Shown one piece after another: positions 13,707-16,908 of a stretch of DNA of 16,908 nucleotides. Under the pieces are notes generated by a model. The model saw nothing but the letters and a program-made list of their open reading frames with translations. It did no database searches and had not been told where the DNA came from. Source of the DNA: Pseudorhodobacter antarcticus (GTDB lineage Bacteria > Pseudomonadota > Alphaproteobacteria > Rhodobacterales > Rhodobacteraceae); the NCBI GenBank assembly GCA_945897655.1, contig CAMDHB010000032.1, forward strand, positions 1 to 16,908, written 5' to 3'. A program made the translations under genes and the position numbers. Position 1 is the stretch's first letter. Every line of letters begins with the position of its first letter.

Positions 13707-15362
13707 ATGCCGCAACAGATCACCCGCGAAGAGATGGAATATGACGTTGTCATCGTGGGCGGCGGTCCGTCAGGCCTGTCTGCGGCGATCAGGCTGAAAC
13801 AGTTGGATCCCGGCCTGTCGGTTGTCCTGCTGGAAAAGGGCTCGGAAATCGGTGCGCATATCCTCTCTGGCGCCGTGCTGGACCCGTCAGGACTTGACGC
13901 GCTTCTGCCCGATTGGCGCAACATGGGTGCCCCCATCAAGACCGAGGTGACCGAGGACAACTTCTACATCCTCGGGCCCGCAGGTCAGATGCGCATCCCC
14001 AACTGGCCGATGCCGCCCCTGATGAACAACCACGGCAACTACATCGTCTCGATGGCCAATGTCTGCCGCTGGCTGGCGCAGGTGGCAGAAGGACTTGGCG
14101 TCGAAATCTTCCCCGGCATGGCCTGTTCTGAACTCGTTTACGGCCCATCGGGTGAGGTGCGAGGCGTCGTCGCGGGCGAGTTCGGCAAAAATGCCGACGG
14201 AACCCCCGGCCCGTCTTACGAGCCGGGCATGATTCTGGCGGGCAAGTATGTCTTCCTGTCTGAAGGTGTGCGCGGCTCCCTCGCCAAGCAGATCATCGCA
14301 AAATACGACCTGTCGGCTGGAAAATCCCCCCAGAAGTTCGGGCTGGGGATGAAGGAAATCTGGCAAATCGACCCCGCCAAGCACCACGAAGGGCGCGTCA
14401 CCCACACGATGGGCTGGCCCTTGGGCTCCAATGCCGGGGGCGGCTCGTTCATCTATCACCTTGAGAACAATCAGGTCTACGTGGGCTTCGTCGTTCACCT
14501 CAACTACGAAAACCCCCACCTTTATCCCTACATGGAATTCCAGCGTTTCAAGCATCACCCGATGGTGGCTGATCTGCTCAAGGGCGGCAAACGCGTGGCT
14601 TACGGTGCACGCGCCATCTCGGAAGGCGGCTGGCAATCCATCCCCAAAATGGTCGCGCCGGGCGTGGCCCTTCTGGGTTGCACCGCTGGCCTTGTGAACG
14701 TGCCGCGCATCAAGGGCAACCACAACGCTATGCTGTCTGGCAAGGCCGCCGCCGAGGCAGCCCATGCCGCGATCACCGCCGGTCGCCGGGGCAATGAGCT
14801 TACCGCATATGAGACCGAGGTGCGTAACGGCGCCATAGGCCAGGACCTGAAAAAAGTCCGTAATGTAAAACCGCTCTGGTCCAACTACGGCCTTATCGCG
14901 TCCCTGATGGGCGGAGGCCTGGACATGTGGACGAACTCGCTGTTTGGCCTGTCCTTATTCGGCACCCTGAAACATCGGAAATCCGATGCCGCCGCCACTG
15001 GCCTTGCCGCCAAATTCGCCCCAATCGACTATCCCAAACCCGACGGCGTCCTGTCCTTTGACCGTCTGACGAACCTTGCCTTCTCGGCCACCAACCATGA
15101 CGCCGATCAACCTGCCCACTTGAAACTGACCGACCCGCGGGTCCCGATCGCGGTCAACCTGCCCCAGTTCAACGAACCAGCCCAACGCTACTGTCCCGCT
15201 GGTGTTTACGAAGTGATTGCAGAGGCCGGGAAAGAGCCACGCTTTCAGATCAACTTCCAGAACTGCGTCCACTGCAAGACATGCGACATCAAGGATCCGT
15301 CGCAGAACATCACTTGGACCACCCCGCAGGGTGGCGGGGGCCCGAACTATCCCAACATGTGA
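13707..15362 (+). CDS. etfQO: Electron transfer flavoprotein-ubiquinone oxidoreductase
   Basis: This 551-residue membrane-associated FAD/4Fe-4S enzyme takes electrons from reduced ETF and gives them to ubiquinone, linking acyl-CoA and amino-acid oxidation to respiration. The FAD dinucleotide motif DVVIVGGGPSGLSAA lies at 13-27, and LLEKGSEIGAHILSGAVLDP at about 41-60. Quinone- and FAD-site blocks include GCTAGLVNVPRIKGNHNAM (324-342). The C-terminal ferredoxin-like cluster has four cysteines: C496 in RYCPAGVYE and C520, C523, C526 in NCVHCKTCDIKDP. The length is typical. I chose ATG 13707 because GAGGAAG lies just upstream; ATG 13677 would add MTFRQSHEEA, unlike the family. The acyl-CoA dehydrogenase at 5280 would feed it through ETF, whose genes are not in the window. 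Confidence 0.96.
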   Translation: MPQQITREEMEYDVVIVGGGPSGLSAAIRLKQLDPGLSVVLLEKGSEIGAHILSGAVLDPSGLDALLPDWRNMGAPIKTEVTEDNFYILGPAGQMRIPNWPMPPLMNNHGNYIVSMANVCRWLAQVAEGLGVEIFPGMACSELVYGPSGEVRGVVAGEFGKNADGTPGPSYEPGMILAGKYVFLSEGVRGSLAKQIIAKYDLSAGKSPQKFGLGMKEIWQIDPAKHHEGRVTHTMGWPLGSNAGGGSFIYHLENNQVYVGFVVHLNYENPHLYPYMEFQRFKHHPMVADLLKGGKRVAYGARAISEGGWQSIPKMVAPGVALLGCTAGLVNVPRIKGNHNAMLSGKAAAEAAHAAITAGRRGNELTAYETEVRNGAIGQDLKKVRNVKPLWSNYGLIASLMGGGLDMWTNSLFGLSLFGTLKHRKSDAAATGLAAKFAPIDYPKPDGVLSFDRLTNLAFSATNHDADQPAHLKLTDPRVPIAVNLPQFNEPAQRYCPAGVYEVIAEAGKEPRFQINFQNCVHCKTCDIKDPSQNITWTTPQGGGGPNYPNM

Positions 15363-15647
15363 GGGGGCTGGGGAATAGGGCGGATCCGGGCCTTTATTGC
15401 CGCAGACATCGGCACAAAATCGGATCCAATCGACCTCGCCCCGGCCCGTCCGCATGGTCGGGGACAAAAGTGCAAGTGACGGCTTGGTTCGATCCTCGAT
15501 TTGGCGGGTCCAAGGGTCCATACTGCGAAGACCTGCATCACCCGAAAGTGCTTGCCCGTAACCATGGCCGGGCATCATTTCATCAGCGACTGCATTGCCC
15601 TTGCCCCGTCCTCCCTCTAGCTTCGCTGCAAGCCTGAAGGAGCCGCC
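15363..15647. other. Intergenic region between ETF-QO and the TPR gene
   Basis: 285 bp without a convincing gene. Open frames across it on both strands run into ETF-QO or the TPR start and lack family-like sequence. A short GC-rich stem, CCCCG to CGGGG (about 15439-15465), is possible, but no T-run follows. AAGGAG near 15638-15643 is the ribosome binding site of the TPR gene. I see no tRNA. Confidence 0.4.
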
Positions 15648-16908
15648 ATGCCACGACCTCACCTAATCGTCCTTGCAATGGTCATGGCCAACTTGCTCCC
15701 CCTTCCAGCAAATGCCGATAATGGCCAGGCCGGAGCTTATCTGGCGGCCCGGCAGGCCTCGATCCGTAATGATTTTGCAGAGGCCGCCAAGTGGTTTGAC
15801 CGGGTTTTAGTATCCGACCCCACCAACCCCGCCCTTCTGGAAGGGGCCGTTGCCGCCCATCTGGCCCTTGGTCAGATCACAGAGGCCGCCACAATTGGCC
15901 GCGTGCTGCTAACCAGCGGAAAAAGCAACCAGATCGCCTCGCTGGCGGTGCTGACGGCGAATGCGCGGTCCGGCGATTTTGACCAGATCCTGACAGATCT
16001 GGCGGCAGGTAACACCATCGGCGCCGTGATCGACCGGCTCTTGGCGGCTTGGGCCAAGGTCGGCACCGGCAACATGACGGCGGCACTGGCAGATTTCGAC
16101 GCCATCATCGCCACGTCCGGAACCGGCGCCTTCGGAAACTATCACAAGGCCCTCGCACTCGCCTCTTCCGGCGACTTCGAGGGGGCTGACCGCCTGCTGT
16201 CCACGCCGGATGCCGCACCTGCCCTGCAACTGCGGCCCGCCGTCCTGGCTCTTGTTCAGATCCTGAGCCAACTTGAACGCAATCCCGATGCCATAGCCCT
16301 GATTGACCGATCCTTTGGCACGCGCCTCGATCCGTGGATGTTTGACACGCGGCGCAGGCTGGTTGCGGGCGAAACTCTCGCTTTCGACACCGTCCGCAAT
16401 GCAACTGACGGCATGGCCGAGGTGTTCTTTACCCTAGCCACCGCCCTGAACGATCAGGCCGACCAAACCAATGTCCTGCTTTACGTCCGCGCCGCGACGG
16501 CCCTGCGTCCAGATCATGTCGAGGCGCAACTGATGGCCGCAGGCATCCTTGACAAGTAGGAACGCTTTGACCTGGTCATCGACGTGCTTGCCGCTGTCCC
16601 CGCCACCGACCCGGCCTTTGCCACTGCCCGCATCGGGCAGGCTGACGCTGCGATCAAGCTAGGCAGCACCGACGAGGCCTTGGCAATCCTGAAGGATTTG
16701 GTGGCCCTCAAACCCGAAGATATCTTGGCACAAATCGCCCTTGGCGATGCCTTGCGCCGCCAGGATCGCTGCGATCTGGCGATCTCAGCCTATTCCAATG
16801 CAATCGCCCTGGTACCGAATCCCGCCCCCGGCAACTGGCCGCTTTTCTACAAACGCGCGGGCTGCCGATTCCAGAATGACGACTGGCCGGGCGCCGAAGC
16901 AGACTTCC
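15648..16908 (+). pseudogene. Secreted TPR-repeat protein interrupted by an amber codon, 3' end beyond window
   Basis: The frame starts at ATG 15648 with AAGGAG upstream and a Sec signal peptide (MPRPHLIVLAMVMANLLPLP, cleavage likely after PANA), so the product is periplasmic. TPR-like helix pairs follow (GAYLAARQASIRNDFAEAAK; WFDRVLVSDPTNPALLEGAV). After 303 residues a TAG occurs at 16557-16559 (...AGILDK stop). The same frame continues without another stop for 116 codons to the window edge and still encodes TPR sequence (ERFDLVIDVLAAVPATDP; EALAILKDLVALKPED; LFYKRAGCRFQNDDWPGAEA). Both halves thus belong to one protein, probably over 500 residues as in Rhodobacteraceae relatives that follow ETF-QO. 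A single CAG-to-TAG change would explain it. A sequencing error or readthrough is possible. The intact product would likely be an assembly or scaffolding protein; its partner is unknown. Confidence 0.8.

Noticed and set aside
14955..15662. 235-codon minus-strand frame across the ETF-QO/TPR gap
   Set aside because: Half of it is antisense to ETF-QO, the start lies inside the TPR gene, and no domain is recognisable.
1..16908. Mobile elements, CRISPR arrays, tRNA or rRNA genes
   Set aside because: I found no transposase or integrase reading frame, no regularly spaced direct repeats, and no cloverleaf or rRNA-like stretch.

Overview
The window looks like a chromosomal segment of an alphaproteobacterium of the Rhodobacteraceae/Rhodobacterales. 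It is GC-rich, packed with genes in short mixed-strand operons, and carries several hallmarks of that group: rpsU divergent from a COQ9-family gene, a tiny aa3-type cytochrome c oxidase subunit IV, ETF-ubiquinone oxidoreductase followed by a secreted TPR protein, and mobA followed by a long mobB fusion. I see no rRNA, tRNA, CRISPR array, insertion sequence or phage gene. This is core rather than accessory DNA.

Layout. Positions 1-211 are non-coding and hold two perfect 14-bp palindromes and the ald terminator. Next come alanine dehydrogenase (minus) and a divergent Lrp/AsnC regulator (plus). A 300-bp gap holds the rpsU terminator. rpsU (minus) is divergent from COQ9 and a PIG3-type quinone oxidoreductase (plus), whose stop overlaps by 4 nt that of a convergent Sua5 gene (minus). 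From 5280 a plus-strand run encodes a long acyl-CoA dehydrogenase, an MBL-fold hydrolase overlapping it by GTGA, a DUF6173-like protein, the 52-residue CoxIV peptide and a predicted lipoprotein. Then follow mobA, mobB fused to a DUF429-like domain, and a GNAT acetyltransferase, joined by GTGA overlaps. A minus-strand pair (greA, then a membrane protein) is divergent from ETF-QO. The window ends in a TPR protein interrupted by an in-frame amber codon.

Functional themes are amino-acid catabolism (ald with its probable regulator), ubiquinone and respiration (COQ9, quinone oxidoreductase, ETF-QO, CoxIV), acyl-CoA oxidation feeding ETF, molybdenum cofactor maturation (MobA/MobB), and translation and transcription (S21, Sua5, GreA).

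The most noteworthy points are: (1) an octamer GGGGTAAG found five times exactly and once with a mismatch, in pairs, only in three intergenic regions (before the acyl-CoA dehydrogenase, CoxIV and mobA), which looks like an undescribed operator or leader element; (2) the MobB fusion to a domain with DUF429/RNase H-like acidic motifs; (3) a lipoprotein with a His-then-Cys layout suggesting a circularly permuted papain-like fold; (4) the amber codon in the TPR gene. No dramatic new multi-gene system is evident.
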